This document shows positions 23,289-35,554 of a DNA stretch of 64,000 bases, in pieces. The stretch covers positions 21,240,461 to 21,304,460 of the forward strand of contig NC_052481.1 in assembly GCF_009730915.1 (NCBI RefSeq), in the 5' to 3' direction. The notes under the pieces were generated by a model, which searched no databases, was not told where the DNA came from, and saw only the letters and a program-made list of their open reading frames with translations. The DNA is from Dioscorea cayenensis subsp. rotundata (taxonomy: Eukaryota > Streptophyta > Magnoliopsida > Dioscoreales > Dioscoreaceae). Positions within the stretch are counted from its first letter, which is position 1; each line of letters begins with the position of its first letter. A program made the position numbers and the translations under genes.

Positions 23289-24647
23289 CTAAACAGAAAG
23301 GGTTGACCAATGAATATGTGAGTTAAAAATGCAAGAAAAAAAACACTAAATCATATTTAGAAAACAAAGAATTGTACGATTAACACAAAGATGTAACATT
23401 AGATGTAACAAATTGTTTAGCTCTTTTTTGGCTTGCTTTAGTGCCTTTAACTTCACTTTTCATGACTTTATGTATTTTTTAATTGTTTTAATTCCCCACA
23501 CTGTCACAAATACCATAATATGGTAGCTAGAGAAAAGGGTCAAATTAATTAATCTTAATGTGCAGTTAGGTAAGGTAAGACTTTTTAATGGAATCTAATA
23601 ATTAATCAATGAAAAATCAAGATATATACATACAACTATAAAGAAAAGAAAATTCGATGTATATATACATCACCTTTCATGTTTACATGATCATGCATAT
23701 GAATTTTGTCTATTACTATTTTGCATAAATATTGCATGGTAAACCAAGAATGGAAAAATGGGCATATTGAATGGATAGAATTAGAATGCATTCATTTATG
23801 ATGATTGTTCGATTAATAGTTTGTGGAAATATATGAACCATTCTAAATGAGTTTTTTTATGGGAATTACGTTACATAAAATTCCTTATCTAATTTATAAC
23901 ATGAATTAAATTTTGGTGGTTTCTTTGAAGATTGGTGGTTGGCATGTAACTTAACCAAATAAAATTGGTGTCCACAGATGTGTTAAACCATCAAGCCAGG
24001 ACCTTCATTCTCTAGTGCTCTTGCTATCCCACAACACCTTCAAAATAAACCGGGCATCTCCTTCCATTTCTCTTATTTCTTCTTGTGCTATCTGCATCTT
24101 CAAATTAAATTCTACCAATATTAATCCTCCATCAATGGATAAATATCTAGCTACCTCCATTCTTTTCTTTCTTTCTTCTTTCTCTACTTTCCGATATTAA
24201 TTTGTAAGTCAGCCAATGCTAAGTTCTCAATGGACAACCACAATCATGTGATACATTGTATAAATGTTATTCAAGTTTTCTGATTCATGCATTTGCTTCC
24301 TAGCCATCTATGAAATATTGTTCTAGGCTTCAAAGCTATTCCACACTACACTATCTAACAATTTATTATACAAATATTTCTATAAAAACTCATGCATGCA
24401 TGGCCTCCTTTCTTCAAAATATTGCTCAAACATGTGATACATCAGTATGTTATAATCACATTTATCAAAAATAAAAAATAAAAACACAAAAAAAGTAAAA
24501 CAAATACTCATCTAGTTAGGTTTCTCTGCATACAATTACATAAAAACATATTAACATACATGTTCAAAAGATTAAAAACCAATGTCAGGCACAACAAATT
24601 TTGCACAAATTTACAAGGAGTCAGTTCTTTACAAGACAAACATACCT

Positions 24648-24657
24648 AAACCCTAAA
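24648..24657. promoter_or_regulatory. telo-box (aaaccctaaa)
   Basis: The telo-box sequence, common near the start of plant translation and RNA-metabolism genes, lies between the divergent minus-strand gene and SmD3, at the start of the 5' UTR intron of the former. About 300 bp from the SmD3 ATG. Confidence 0.5.
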
Positions 24658-24799
24658 CGAGAAGCAATCAAGAGGAAGGTGGAGATAATTACCAGCACTA
24701 TAGGGAGGGAGGTATGAGCAGAACAATAGCCAAGCAAGAGTTCACGGTGGAGTTCCGGCGAAGTTCCGGCGAAAAATCAAGATGATGAAAGATTAGGGA

Positions 24800-24963
24800 T
24801 TTGACAAACTAGGGCTAACAAATGAGAAGCTGATTGGTTATTCATTCATAAGATTAGGATATAATGGTAATAATGAAAAAAGTCAAGGGCATTTTTGTCC
24901 AATAAAAAGTACAAAAACCCAGGGAGGTTGAGGGCTTGAGAGAAGGGAAGAGAAGAGAAGAGG
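24800..24963. promoter_or_regulatory. compact bidirectional promoter region
   Basis: Only about 160-260 bp separate the inferred 5' UTR exon of the minus-strand gene (from about 24700 upward) and the SmD3 ATG at 24964. This suggests one shared divergent promoter. Confidence 0.5.
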
Positions 24964-26982
24964 ATGAGCCGAAGCCTTGGGATCCCGGTGAAGCTACTGC
25001 ACGAGGCGGCGGGGCACATCGTCACGGTGGAGTTGAAGAGCGGCGAGCTCTATCGTGGCAGCATGATCGAGTGCGAGGATAACTGGAATTGCCAGCTTGA
25101 AAACATCACCTTCACCGCTAGGGTACTCTTCGAGTTTCCTTCTCTGATTCTTTTTCATCTATTTTCTTTCTTTTTGTGTGATTCCTTGAGAATTTTTCGT
25201 GTTTTATGAAATCGGATAGGCTTAAGGTTGAGATTGATGCTAGGGTTTCTGATTTGCTATTAAGTAATGAGTGGTGTATTATCTAGGCTGATAAGGATTA
25301 ATTTGTTCTCATTGTTTCTTTGTGCTTGTGTTCTTTCTAGTTTGTGAATTTGGCTGCTTTTTAGTCGTAATTTGTTCTGAAATTTTGCTTTCTTGTTTTT
25401 CCTTTGTGTTTGTGTTCTTTCTGTTTGTTAATTTGTTTTTTTTTCTAGCTTGTTAATTTGTTCCCAAAATTTGTTTTTTCTTTGTGCTTTTGATCTTTCT
25501 AGTTTGTGATTTTTTTGGCTGCTTTTTATTGGTAATTTGTTCTCAAAATTTGTTTTTTCTTTGCCTTTGTGTTGTGTTTGTATTCTCTCTAGTTTGTGAA
25601 TTTGGATTGTACTCACTGTGACCAGTTGTTCTGCAGGATGGAAAAGTGTCACAACTTGAGCATGTTTTCATCCGTGGTAGCAAAGTGAGGTAATTTCATC
25701 TTCATTATTAGCTTGAGTTCAAGATTGTAAGGTGATGTTGAATTATCCATGGATTGAGATCAATATGGTTGATGTTTCGTGCATTTCAGGTTCATGGTTA
25801 TTCCTGATATGCTGAAGAATGCTCCCATGTTCAAACGTCTGGATGCGCGAATTAAGGTATGCTACTCAGCATTTTATGCCCCCTTATTAAGTCTGCCTTT
25901 TGCAGAATGCTGATTTTTTTGGGTTTATTAATTGTATTCTCAAGGGAAAAGGGTCTTCTCTTGGGGTTGGCCGTGGTCGTGCTGCTGCTATGCGTGCTAG
26001 GGTAAGTTCTTACCTGATTTCCATCTTTTTCATTTGATATAGAACCAAATTTATTGCACGTTTGGAGCTCTACATTTGTTCTTGCAATGAAAATTTTTCT
26101 TTATTAGATTATTGTTGGATTGCTTGCTTTTTACTTGTATGTAGTGAGTGTTCTTATTAATTTTCTTACATTTGATTCTGTCTTAGTTGGAAGTTCTCGC
26201 AACTTTAGATCAATGCAACGTCCTTGTAATGTATACTATGTGTTTCTCTCTTTTGGAACTGAATTGTCCCTTTGATCGATCAGATTATAGTTCTCGTATA
26301 TAATATTATTCAACTCGTATTATTTACCTATAAAGACTTGATATCATTTAAACAAGTTTATAACATTCATTAGTGTAATTAATGTACATTATTTTTGTTT
26401 TGCGTACATTTGATTATTTCTAAGCTTGAAATTCTTGTGGCTGGCAGCCATTATCACTTCCATGCAATATATTGTATGTCATGTTTTTCTGTCTCCGTTT
26501 ATTCTCACATATGCACAATCAATCAGATTATATTATTCTTACACAGTTAAATCATTTATGTAGGCATTCATCAAGCACATATATTAATATAATATTGCCA
26601 ACTGTGCACAGGTGTATTGTGAATTGATGAATATGCACTGTTGATACATGGATAGGTTTTGCAGATGCAGTCTTGTAGAATGAAGTCTTTAAGTCTTTTC
26701 CATATTGAACATAAAACCGCCAAAATAGACCTTGTTTTTTGATAGGAATACCAACAGAAATCTAATATCTGAACTATATATATAGATATATACATGTTCA
26801 AAAGGTCGAACAATGAATGACTCAGAGACCCGAATTTTTCTTGGTGAAAATGCATTGCTTTAAGTCTTGATATAGCTTCAATTCCTTTTTACTTATTTTT
26901 CCAAATGCCTTTTATCCAGGCACAAGCTGCTGGCCGTGGTGCTCCACCTGGCCGGGGTGGTGCTCCTCCTGTAAGGAGGTAG
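24964..26982 (+). CDS. SmD3: small nuclear ribonucleoprotein Sm D3
   Basis: Core spliceosomal Sm protein; with SmB it forms part of the heptameric ring around U1, U2, U4 and U5 snRNA in the nucleus. Five exons: 24964-25122, 25637-25689, 25790-25856, 25945-26001, 26920-26982, all in phase, giving 132 residues. Sm1 motif: [17 protein letters not shown] with the GxxxxGxx turn; Sm2 motif: [15 protein letters not shown]. The C-terminal tail is Gly/Arg-rich ([10 protein letters not shown]), the site of arginine methylation in the family. Intron 4 is about 900 bp. The frame is fully intact. Confidence 0.96.
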
Positions 26983-27299
26983 CTTTCCGATTTTGCTATG
27001 AGCCAGAGACTCAATGGTCAGAGAGGACAAGTTTTCTTTCATTTGGAGAGAGCTTGATGTAGGATTAGCTTGAAGGGTGTTTGTAATGTCTACTTTATAA
27101 AGGATCATTGCTTTCCTCTTGATGTATACTTTATGTTGGCGAAGTTATTTTATATACCTGCATGAAATTTTCTGTTATTTAGAAAAACTTTCTATTTGTA
27201 TTAGTTATAGCTAAATTCATTAAATTGTTAGACCGTCCTTCTTCCTCTAACCTACATAGAGGTCCCAATCTTAGGTAGAAGGCCAAGGCGACAGTATTA
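26983..27299. other. SmD3 3' UTR and spacer
   Basis: 3' flank of SmD3 followed by AT-rich sequence; no gene seen. Confidence 0.5.
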
Positions 27300-27909
27300 G
27301 GAGATTCTGATTTCAAAGGTCAAGTCATGGCTGTCTTCCTGGAAAACCAACTTCCTTTCACTGGAGCTCAACTCATTGTGGTTAACTAAGTCCTCTCGGC
27401 TCTATCAACATATTGAATGTCGATCTTCAAACTCTTTTTTTAGGCTAATAAAAAGATTGACCGAATCGGAAGAGGCTTTCATTAGTTTGGACCGGACATT
27501 AAACATCTTGGATGCCGACTAGTGAACTGGAAATAGCTTTGTAGGGCAAGAGACCAAGGGGCTAGGGTATATTGGACTTAGAAGTTTTTAACCATGCTCT
27601 TTTAGGAAAATGGTGGTGGAAGTTCATGATAAGGACCACTTGGTGTGGATTTGCAGTTATCCTTTTCAACTATGGAAGGGATCATCCATTTTGGAATCGT
27701 TTCGCCATGCCTCCCAAGTGGAAATCATTCTTTTGGAATGGAATCTTGAGCTACTTGCCAGCTTTCAGGGGATGTATATCACAAATTATCCATGAATGGT
27801 CCACGACTCTTTTCTGGGTTGACTGGTGGCTTAATGGTTGATCATTAATGAATATATGGCCAAACTTCTTCCATGCCTCTTAATTGCTTGAGTAACCTAT
27901 TACGGGAGC
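27300..27909 (+). pseudogene. LINE ORF2 C-terminal fragment
   Basis: The best stretch, from 27572, contains LDLEVFNHALLGKWWWKF, then KSFFWNGILSYLPAFRGC and LFWVDWWLNG. These are the conserved blocks between RT and zf-RVT of plant LINEs. It matches the same region of the long LINE at 34.4-34.7 kb. Stops and frame changes precede and follow. It lies immediately before the hAT-type MITE insertion. Confidence 0.8.
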
Positions 27910-27917
27910 TTGAAGAT

Positions 27918-28718
27918 TAGGGATGCAAGTGGAGCGGGGTGGGGATTCCCTGTCTCAAAATTCCTCACGGGGGAGAAATTCCTCCCACTCACTCCCCGCA
28001 GGGTCGAGGAATTTTTACCTCACCAAAATTTTTTTTTTTTCTAATTACACATGTAACACATCATATATGAAATTAAAAAAAATAAACAAAATATTCCTCA
28101 AAATAAGTATTATTTAATGTATGAGAAAACAACAAACTAACAAAGTAATCGATGGTATGAAGAATTAAAAAAAGGGAACTGCTGAAGTTGGGATTTCATA
28201 AAAGATGTTCTACTTACAAGTTGATATTTCAATAAAATTGATAAATTAATCAATTTAATCTTAATTTTAATATAATATATTTATCTATAATAGGAAATAA
28301 AAAAGTTTTGATTAAAATTTTTAAAACAATTTTCCATATAATTATCTCCAAGTATTTGAAGTAACACTAATTTTTATTAAAAATTTAAAATATTATTAAT
28401 AAATACAAAAAATAAAATTTTTAAAACCCAAATATTTGGTTATTATAATATTATATAAATATTGAATTATTTAATAAATATAATTATATGAGTTATTTTT
28501 AATATATATATATATAATATATTTAATTTAAAAATCGGGGAATCTTTCACCCCGCGGGGATTCCCCATGGGTATCCCCACGGGGAGGGCGGGGAGATTCC
28601 CCGTCTCCGCCCAGCCTCACGGGTCAGGGAAGGGTTTTCTCCCATTTGAAAAATCTCTTTCTCGTCGAGGCGAGTCCCCGTAAGGAACGGGGATTCCTCA
28701 CTCCCACTTACATCTCTA
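27918..28718. mobile_element. hAT-type MITE, 801 bp
   Basis: Terminal inverted repeats: the left end reads tagggatgcaagtgg, the right end (reverse complement) tagagatgtaagtgg. The 8-bp flanks ttgaagat (27910-27917) and ttgaaaat (28719-28726) match at 7 of 8 positions, the hAT target-duplication length. Subterminal sequence is GC-rich and built from GGGGATTCCCC-type palindromes near both ends (27935-28010, 28535-28690), while the centre is very AT-rich. No transposase ORF, so non-autonomous. Confidence 0.8.
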
Positions 28719-28726
28719 TTGAAAAT

Positions 28727-29211
28727 AAACATCCAACACGTTGGAACGATAAGATTGAGTTGAGAAGGACCAAACGCCTTTCGAAGGGATAACCACCTCT
28801 TCTTCCAAGAAAGCCGTCCTTGACCATGGTGATCTCATCTAATCTTGTCGCCGTGGGTGTCTACTAGAGATAACAACTCCGAGTTATGTGAGTGGGAGTT
28901 GCCCTATTGCACAATTAAGTGCCCAGGCTGCAAAAGGGTCCGGATTGTGCCCAAATCTTGGTGAGTATAAAAAAAATCTTCTGAAAGTTTACTGCTAAGT
29001 CTGAAATTCCATTAAAAAGTATAATATGAGCCTAATAATCCTAAGGCTTTCTTAGCTTCCAGAATTATGAGATCCTCTGTGTACTGGAAATGACACATCT
29101 TTCCACGAATTAAGAGCATGTATCAACATAGTGCTGACAATGTCTGTGACTTAAACAAAAAAGTGAGGGGATTATTAAACAAGTCTTCACTCATCCACAT
29201 AAATCTATATT
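28727..29211. other. spacer, possibly old repeat debris
   Basis: Short frames only; no recognised domain. The left part may be remnants of the LINE fragment seen before the MITE. Confidence 0.35.
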
Positions 29212-29255
29212 CTTTTAGTTTTTAAAAACATAAATGAAGGAGAAGAAGAAAAAAA

Positions 29256-31856
29256 ATGAGGTTCCTGGGCGGCGCTTGGGACCCTCACGGTGGCGCTCGG
29301 GACCTTCGCGGCGGCTCCCGTTTTTCTCACGGCGGAGCTCGTCCTCATCGTGGCGGAAACCGGTCCTCACACAGTGGACATCGTGGTAGTGCTCGTCATG
29401 GCCATGGTGGCTCCCGTAGAGACACTCGCTCGGAGGAGTTCGTTTCGCGGCTTCAACCCGCCATTGCTTCTCTTTTGGTTTCCCATCCTCCACCTTCAGC
29501 CGAAGGTCCACAAAGGAGTAAGAACTCTCCTGTTAAAGATGGAGTTTCTTTCGCTGATATTGCTCGTCTTTCTCCTCCTCAAGAGACCGTTGCCTCACTG
29601 AAGCGTCGTCGTTCTCCGGATTCTGAAGAAACATGCAAACGTTGCCTTAGATCCGGGCACAAAGTTGAAGATTGTCGCCACCAACTCACTTGCCGTCGAT
29701 GTTCTGGAATCGGACATTATGCAGCGAGATGCCCTCTCAAACCTCCTTTCTCTGGCCCTCACCCGGAGAAGCCTTCCCAGAAGATGAAGCTTCCTTCTCC
29801 TAAGCCTCTGCTCCATGTTCCCATCTATCGTACCACTTCAAATACCACTTCCTTGAGGATCTCTCTTCCCATTTCCGAAGCCATCATTCAAACCAAAGAA
29901 GACCTCAAAAGAAGGGTGATCATCAAGGTCTTATCCGGCAATGCGAGTGTTAACTCTCTTCTTGACGCGCTGCCGTATCATCTGAACTCCGACCAATGTG
30001 AGAACATCACCCCCTTTGGAGACTTCTTCATTCTCACCCTTTTCTCAGCAAAAGCAGCATCATCCATAGTTAAGTTTAACAAGCTCACCCTCTCCACCAA
30101 ACATGGCCCTTGTTCCATTAGTCTATCACACTGGACCCCGGAGTTCGGATCTCACGTCGTGGCAGCTGGGAATTATAACTGGATAAGAATAACCAATCTC
30201 CCTCTTCACTGCTGGAACTGGGATTCGATTGTGGAAGTCTTGCGACCACTGGGAGAGCTCATTTACGTCCGAAAGCAAGAAGATGTTTCACTTGAACACA
30301 TGCGGGTTCTCGTGAGGCTTAAATCCCCTACTTCCTTCCCTATCGAGATGACCGTTGATGTGGGAGTAAGAAGCTTCTTAGTCTCACTTGAGGACGACGG
30401 CGTTCCGATCATCAGGTCGAAGACGTTCCATGGTCCTACTTCTCTTCCTCTTCCGAAGCCTTCTGCTGCTTCTTCCTCTCGCCCGCCGTCTTCCGCTGAG
30501 AAAACTCGGTTTTCCACCGAGAGCTCGGACGGCTTGTCCTTTTCCAAGGAACGCCGGAGCTCCGGTGATCCCTCCACAGTGATCCCCCAGATTCCTCAGC
30601 TCTCTCGGGAGAGACACGAGGAAGGGGACGCACTGTGCTTGCACAGCGGCCATGTGAAGAGTACTCTCACAATAGCCGCAGATGTGCATCGTGATCAGGC
30701 CGTCCCTGATCAGCTTGGACGCTTGCGAGTGTCTGAATCGCCTCGCGATTGTATCTCTCCAGATTCCCTCATTAATTCAATTGAGAACCAATCCCAAGAC
30801 GTTCAGGTTAATTACTTGAATCCAAATGAGAGTGGAGCTCCTCGGGATTTGAACTCACATGTGATCAAAGATGATACACCTGCTGAATTGATCATGCCTC
30901 GGGATATGGTTGCTTCCAATATCTCACATTTGGAATTAATTCAATCAACCCCGTTAATTAAGAATCAGAACTTGATTAATTCTGATCCGAATTTGGGTTC
31001 TTTACCAGTGAATATTAATGACATTTCTTCAATCACTTTAGCTGGTGACAAAGGTAAAGAAATTGTTACACCTATGGAGACCGATTCCCCTAATACCAAT
31101 GTTCTACCTACACATTTAAATCCAAAACCACCGAATATTCCTATTCCGGAAGGTTATAATTGGATCTTTGTCCATGGTGGGTGGACTTTAGTTCCTACCG
31201 TCAATTCTGAGAAATTCTTTTCTCAAGACCCCACACCACCTATTACTCCACGGGATGACCTTTCTGATGAGGAATTGCTTGACTGGGGGGAAGACGTTGA
31301 CTTCCCCTCTGATGTGATCGCTGATGATGACCTTTTTCTGAACGAGAAGAATCTTAACCAGCTTGAATCGGTAAATATCCCTGAGGAACTGAATTCTGTT
31401 ACTTTTTCTGTCCCAGGGATTGGTCTTCTCAGTGGCAAGGACTCTTCTTTAGACATGTTAGTGGAGAAGGCCCCTGTTGCCCCTACTTCTGGAAATCGCC
31501 CTGATTCGGCCACTACACCTGGTCATACACATCAGCAGGTCAGAAGAAGCGACCGACCCAGGAAACCCTCTGGGCGTTGGAATGAAGAAGCTGGGTTTAT
31601 ACCTATCCCACCCAGATCTTCCAAGAAAATTGTTCCTGTCGACCCTCGTGACGGTACGCCTAATTCATTTAATGCCGCTATTTTTTCTTCTTGGACCGAT
31701 GCTCAGTTCTTAAATTATAGTAATGCTTGTGGTGTTAAATTTCAAGGCTCACCAAATCATATGCTTAAATGTTTAGATAAAGTACGTCAACTTGAATCTG
31801 CTAGGGTTGATACTTCTTCTTCACCCTCTGGATCTCCTTCGAGATCAGAACGCTAG
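29256..31856 (+). CDS. LINE ORF1 protein, RNA-binding (zinc knuckles)
   Basis: Intact 866-residue frame. The N-terminus is Gly/Arg/His-rich, RGG-like (residues 1-55). Two CCHC zinc knuckles follow, CKRCLRSGHKVEDC and CRRCSGIGHYAARC, at about residues 132-160. Then comes a DUF4283-type RNA-binding domain (about 205-390, with LPLHCWNWDSIVEVLRPLGE). The remainder is long, acidic, Ser/Pro-rich and probably disordered. Plant LINE ORF1 usually has the knuckles after DUF4283; here they come first. The ORF1-ORF2 spacer is 15 bp, so ORF2 is presumably translated by reinitiation or bypass. Confidence 0.85.
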   Translation: MRFLGGAWDPHGGARDLRGGSRFSHGGARPHRGGNRSSHSGHRGSARHGHGGSRRDTRSEEFVSRLQPAIASLLVSHPPPSAEGPQRSKNSPVKDGVSFADIARLSPPQETVASLKRRRSPDSEETCKRCLRSGHKVEDCRHQLTCRRCSGIGHYAARCPLKPPFSGPHPEKPSQKMKLPSPKPLLHVPIYRTTSNTTSLRISLPISEAIIQTKEDLKRRVIIKVLSGNASVNSLLDALPYHLNSDQCENITPFGDFFILTLFSAKAASSIVKFNKLTLSTKHGPCSISLSHWTPEFGSHVVAAGNYNWIRITNLPLHCWNWDSIVEVLRPLGELIYVRKQEDVSLEHMRVLVRLKSPTSFPIEMTVDVGVRSFLVSLEDDGVPIIRSKTFHGPTSLPLPKPSAASSSRPPSSAEKTRFSTESSDGLSFSKERRSSGDPSTVIPQIPQLSRERHEEGDALCLHSGHVKSTLTIAADVHRDQAVPDQLGRLRVSESPRDCISPDSLINSIENQSQDVQVNYLNPNESGAPRDLNSHVIKDDTPAELIMPRDMVASNISHLELIQSTPLIKNQNLINSDPNLGSLPVNINDISSITLAGDKGKEIVTPMETDSPNTNVLPTHLNPKPPNIPIPEGYNWIFVHGGWTLVPTVNSEKFFSQDPTPPITPRDDLSDEELLDWGEDVDFPSDVIADDDLFLNEKNLNQLESVNIPEELNSVTFSVPGIGLLSGKDSSLDMLVEKAPVAPTSGNRPDSATTPGHTHQQVRRSDRPRKPSGRWNEEAGFIPIPPRSSKKIVPVDPRDGTPNSFNAAIFSSWTDAQFLNYSNACGVKFQGSPNHMLKCLDKVRQLESARVDTSSSPSGSPSRSER

Positions 31857-31871
31857 AACCCCACTGTCTTC

Positions 31872-34800
31872 ATGATTATTCTATGTTGGAATGTTAGGGG
31901 ACTTGGCAGACCCTCTAAACGCCATTTAGTTAAAGACATTATTTTTTCTTCGCGAGCTGACATTGTTTGTTTACAAGAATCTAAACTCCAAGAAATTCAT
32001 AACTCTATTTGGAGATCTATTGGTGGTTCGAGACTTAATTCTTTTGATTACATTCCAGCCATTGGTACCGCTGGTGGTATCATTATCGCCTGGGATAATA
32101 CCCAAATCTTGGGTAAATTAATTCACAAAGGAACTTTTTCTATCACTATGGAATTCATAAACCTCTCCCTAAATACTAAATGGGCTTGCACTAGTGTTTA
32201 TGGACCTAACGCTACCTCTTTAAAAATTGGCTTTTGGAATGAACTTCGGTTTATTAGGAACTTACATGAAATCCCATGGTTAATATGTGGAGACTTCAAC
32301 ACTCCTTTCACTTTGAGCGATAAAAACAAAGGAGACCCTAATTCTAGGGATATTGCTTGTTCTCAAAGATTTTTAGGTGACCTTAACCTTATTGACCCCC
32401 CTCTTCATGGGCGTAAATTCACTTGGACTAATTGTCAATCTGACCCGCTTTGGGTTAGATTGGACAGATTTTTATACTCACACGACTGGCCACTGTTATT
32501 CCCTAGGACCCTTCAAAGCTCTCTTCCTAGAATCGGCTCTGACCATTCCCCCATTTATCTTGAATTTGGTAATCATTGTCCTCGTCACAGAACTTTCAAA
32601 TTTGAAAAGTCGTGGTATACCAATGTTCAATTGGAGAATTTAATTCAGAGTTGGTGGTCGACTGAGAACTTTGATGGTTGTGGAGCATATGTCTTCTCTA
32701 AAAAACTCACTTTACTAAAATCCAAACTTCGTTTCTGGGCAAAAGAAAATTTCGGTGCTTCTAACCTTCATAAAAAAAGTTTGCTTACCGAATTAAACTT
32801 GCTGGATACTTCTCGTGAAAGTAGATCTCTTTCGGAGATTGAATCAGCTCGCTTCTCCCAAATTCAATCTGAGCTTCACACTTTACTAAAACAAGAAGAG
32901 ATATACTGGAAACAGCGTTCTAGAATCACCTGGCTCCATGAAGGTGATGCAAATACTAAATTCTTTCATCTTCTGGCTAATGGTAGAAAAAATAAAAATT
33001 ACATCCCTAGAATTCGCTTTAATGGGAATTGGATTGAAGGTAACCAGGAAATTGGGAAAATTTTCACTGATCATTTTCAAGCCTTACTTGGTACCCAGAT
33101 TACACATAGATTCCTCTTTAACTGGGATTATCTATTTAATTTCAAAGATAGAGTTGATCTCTCTACGCTTGAACTTCCTTTTAATCTTGAGGAAATTAAA
33201 CACGCCGTTTTTGAGCTTAACGCTGATAAGGCCCCTGGCCCAGATGGCTTTCCAATTTTCTTCTTTCAAAAACATTGGAGTCTTATTCAGGAGGATTTAT
33301 TTAAAATATGTAGGGACTTTTATGATGGATCTATCAACTTTGAAAGACTCAATTGGGTTCACATCGCACTTATTGCCAAAACAAATTCCCCAACTGAGGT
33401 CACTGAGTTTAGACCCATCAGTCTTATCAACTCAACTTGCAAAATTATTTCAAAGATTCTTGCAATCAGATTGAGCCATAAGATTGGTCTCTTAGTGGAT
33501 AATTCTCAGTCCGGATTCATTAAAGGTAGATGCATTGCAGATAATATCGTTGCTGCTCAGGAAGTGATTTTTAATCTCCAGAAAAGGAAATCCCTTGGAT
33601 TTGCTTTTAAAGTTGATTTTGCTAAAGCCTTTGACTCCTTAGACTGGAATTTTCTTCTCGAGATTCTTGAAGCCAGAGGTTTTGGCCACCGCTGGATCTC
33701 TTGGATACACACTATTCTTAAAACCGCCAAAACCCAGATCCTCATTAATGGAACTACACAGGGTTACATACGTTGCAAAAGAGGACTGAGACAAGGCGAT
33801 CCTCTTTCGCCCCTTTTATTTGCAATTGCGGCCGATACTCTAAGTGCAATGTTTTATCATGCTATTAATTCCAAGGTTCTAGTTGGAGTTCAACTTGATC
33901 AATCAAACAACATTTGTCATTTACAATATGCTGATGATCTTATCATTTTCTCGGCTGGAGGACACGAAGATCTTAAAATTTTTAAATTAATTCTATACCT
34001 CTTGAAAGGTCGCTCCTGGTCTTTCAATCAACTTCTCAAAAAGCTGCCTTTACTCCACCAACTTTGGCTTTCAACCACTTTCCTCCTCTGCAAGTATTCT
34101 TAATTGCAGAGAGATTGTCTTCCCATTACCTATCTAGGCGTCCCCCTTACTGGTAGACGACCCAGAAGAATTGACTGGTTTATGCTGATTGATTCTGTTC
34201 GGGCTAGACTCACACCCTGGAAAGCAATCTATCTCTCCTTGGGGGGACGCCTAACTCTCATTAATTCCGTGTTATCTTCTATTCCAGTTCACTGGATGTC
34301 AGTGTTCAAACTCCCAGCCTGGGTCGTCCATGACATTGATAAAATCAGGAGAGATTTCTTATGGAAAGGGCCTGATCTTGGCCCGAAAGGGATTAGATTA
34401 ATTGCATGGAAAAGGATTTGTCGCCCCCGAAACATGGGGGGCTGGGGTATCCTTGATTTACAGGAGTTCAACAAAGCTTTACTTGCGAAATGGTGGTGGA
34501 AATTCATCACCACACCAAACTCTTGCTGGTCTAAGATTATCAAAGCCAACTACTTCATTAGTGATTTCCCCAATATTCTTTACTTTCAACCCCCAAGAAA
34601 CAAATCTTTCTTCTGGGCGGGAATCAGTACAATTCTACCCACTTTCAGGGCCTGTTTAACCAAGACTGTCGGTAATGGTGAAAACACTTTATTTTGGTTC
34701 GACAGATGGCTAGAGGGCCAATCCCCCAATAACCGCTGGGCATCACTATTTCTTGACTGTTCTTTTCCTTGGATTACTTTAAAACAATTTCTTCTCATAC

Positions 34801-35554
34801 TTAATTCTCAGGGTAACCCATTTCGAACAGCCACAACTGAAGTATTCGACTTTTTATTAAATTCTTTACCAGATTGTTCAAACGATATCGAAGACTCTTA
34901 CTCCTGGTCTTTAGAAAAAAATGGAAATTACTCCGTCAAATCTTTCTACAACTTTTTAATCGATGGAGGTCTCCGCTCTCAACTCTACCCCAATTTCTGG
35001 AAAACCAAATCTCCTAGCAAAATCACTTTATTCTGCTGGCTTGCCTGGGATAATAAAATTCTTACTCTTGAGAACTTATTCAAAAAGGTTGCAATTCTTT
35101 TTGCACACGACACATGTATACTTTGTCACAATAACTCGAATCGATGGACCACCTTTTTTTAAACCTGCTACTCTGATCTAGCATTTGGTACTTTTTTTCA
35201 AGTGTTTATTTGATACTCGAAACTTTACCTTCCTCAGTCTCAAATATCTGGACCATTTGGATACCTTCTTTAAACCCTTCACTCAGAAACCTCTGGGATC
35301 TCTGTTCCAGATCCATTCTCTGGAATATTTGGCTGGAACGCAACAATCGTATCTTTAACCAAGATTGTGTTTCTACTTTCTCAATACTCTACAAAACAGC
35401 TAATCTGGTTCTTACTTGGATTTCAGCAGACTCGGAGTCCCACCAGCAGGAAGCCACAGAGGACATTCAAAAGCTTAGGCGTTCCTTAAGCTTCCTGAGC
35501 TCCAGATCTTCCGACCACACCGACAATATGGCGCCCAGCACTAGTCAGGAGTGA
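31872..35554 (+). pseudogene. LINE ORF2: endonuclease and reverse transcriptase, frameshifted
   Basis: Frame 1 (31872-34103) carries the APE-type endonuclease (WNVRGLG, LQES, CGDFNTP, GSDHSPI) and the RT domain (FRPISLINS, KVDFAKAFDSLDW, GLRQGDPLSP, YADDLIIF). Near 33997-34010 and again near 34115-34125 the frame shifts; the conserved LPITYLGVPL block and the connection domain resume in the frame of 34104-35162. A third break at a T run near 35153-35160 falls inside the zf-RVT domain (CILCHNN), and the last part (35210-35554) ends with an ILWNIWLERNNRIF block and a polar tail. Domains are all recognisable, decay is slight. Confidence 0.88.

Noticed and set aside
24648-24657. Telomere repeat
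   Set aside because: Only one and a half CCCTAAA units; better read as a telo-box.
29215-30689. Several minus-strand frames inside LINE ORF1
   Set aside because: Antisense shadows of a well-supported ORF1 with zinc knuckles.
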